Assembly: GCA_947174985.1 (NCBI GenBank)
Contig: CAMWLB010000225.1
Coordinates: 1-5,224, forward strand
Source: an uncultured Lachnospiraceae bacterium
GTDB lineage: Bacteria; Bacillota; Clostridia; Lachnospirales; Lachnospiraceae
Length of the DNA: 5,224 bases
Reading direction: 5' to 3'
Shown: piece after piece, positions 5,211 to 5,224 of the stretch
Layout of the letters: every line of letters starts with the position of its first letter
Position numbering within the stretch: the stretch's first letter is position 1
The notes under the pieces: model-generated
Seen by the model: the letters and a program-made list of their open reading frames with translations, nothing else
Told to the model about the DNA's origin: nothing
Databases searched by the model: none
Position numbers and translations under genes: made by a program

Positions 5211-5224
5211 TTAATCAGAAACAC

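Noticed and set aside
1..5224. CRISPR arrays, tRNA/rRNA genes, insertion sequences or attachment sites
   Set aside because: No spaced long repeats, cloverleaf sequence, transposase motifs or terminal inverted repeats were found on either strand.

Overview
The window looks like chromosomal DNA of a gut-type Clostridia, most likely a Lachnospiraceae relative. The evidence is moderate GC in the genes with AT-rich intergenic DNA, strong AGGAG-type ribosome binding sites, sigma-A-like promoters, and a close match (from memory) of the short-chain dehydrogenase to the Streptococcus suis gluconate 5-dehydrogenase type. This is inference from gene style, not a database match.

Left part (1-1201, minus strand): a two-gene uronate catabolism operon. 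kduI (4-deoxy-5-hexosulose-uronate isomerase) comes first. The 5' part of a short-chain dehydrogenase (KduD / gluconate 5-dehydrogenase type) follows 32 nt downstream and runs off the left edge. Together they would turn the unsaturated uronate released by pectin or glycosaminoglycan lyases into 2-keto-3-deoxygluconate.

Regulatory region (1202-1467): kduI and an AraC-family regulator (1468-2346, plus strand) diverge from a 266-bp AT-rich spacer. It holds one recognisable promoter for each direction, a cre/LacI-like 16-bp palindrome on the kduI start point, a leader hairpin before the kduI ribosome binding site, and AraC-style direct repeats about 20 bp apart. The regulator probably controls the kdu operon in response to a sugar acid.

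Right part (2347-5224, minus strand): a trpB2 gene (PLP enzyme related to the tryptophan synthase beta chain) has its own strong promoter and meets the araC-type gene tail to tail with no base between the stops. Upstream of it lie a cytoplasmic SGNH/GDSL esterase and the C-terminal third of a GH95 glycosidase (alpha-L-fucosidase / alpha-L-galactosidase family). The GH95 reading frame is closed by a TAA 12 nt from the window edge with no credible start after it, so it is probably broken or split.

The carbohydrate genes fit breakdown of acetylated, fucose- or galactose-decorated, uronate-containing glycans such as pectin. No clearly new biological system is visible; the items most worth a second look are the control region and the interrupted GH95 gene.
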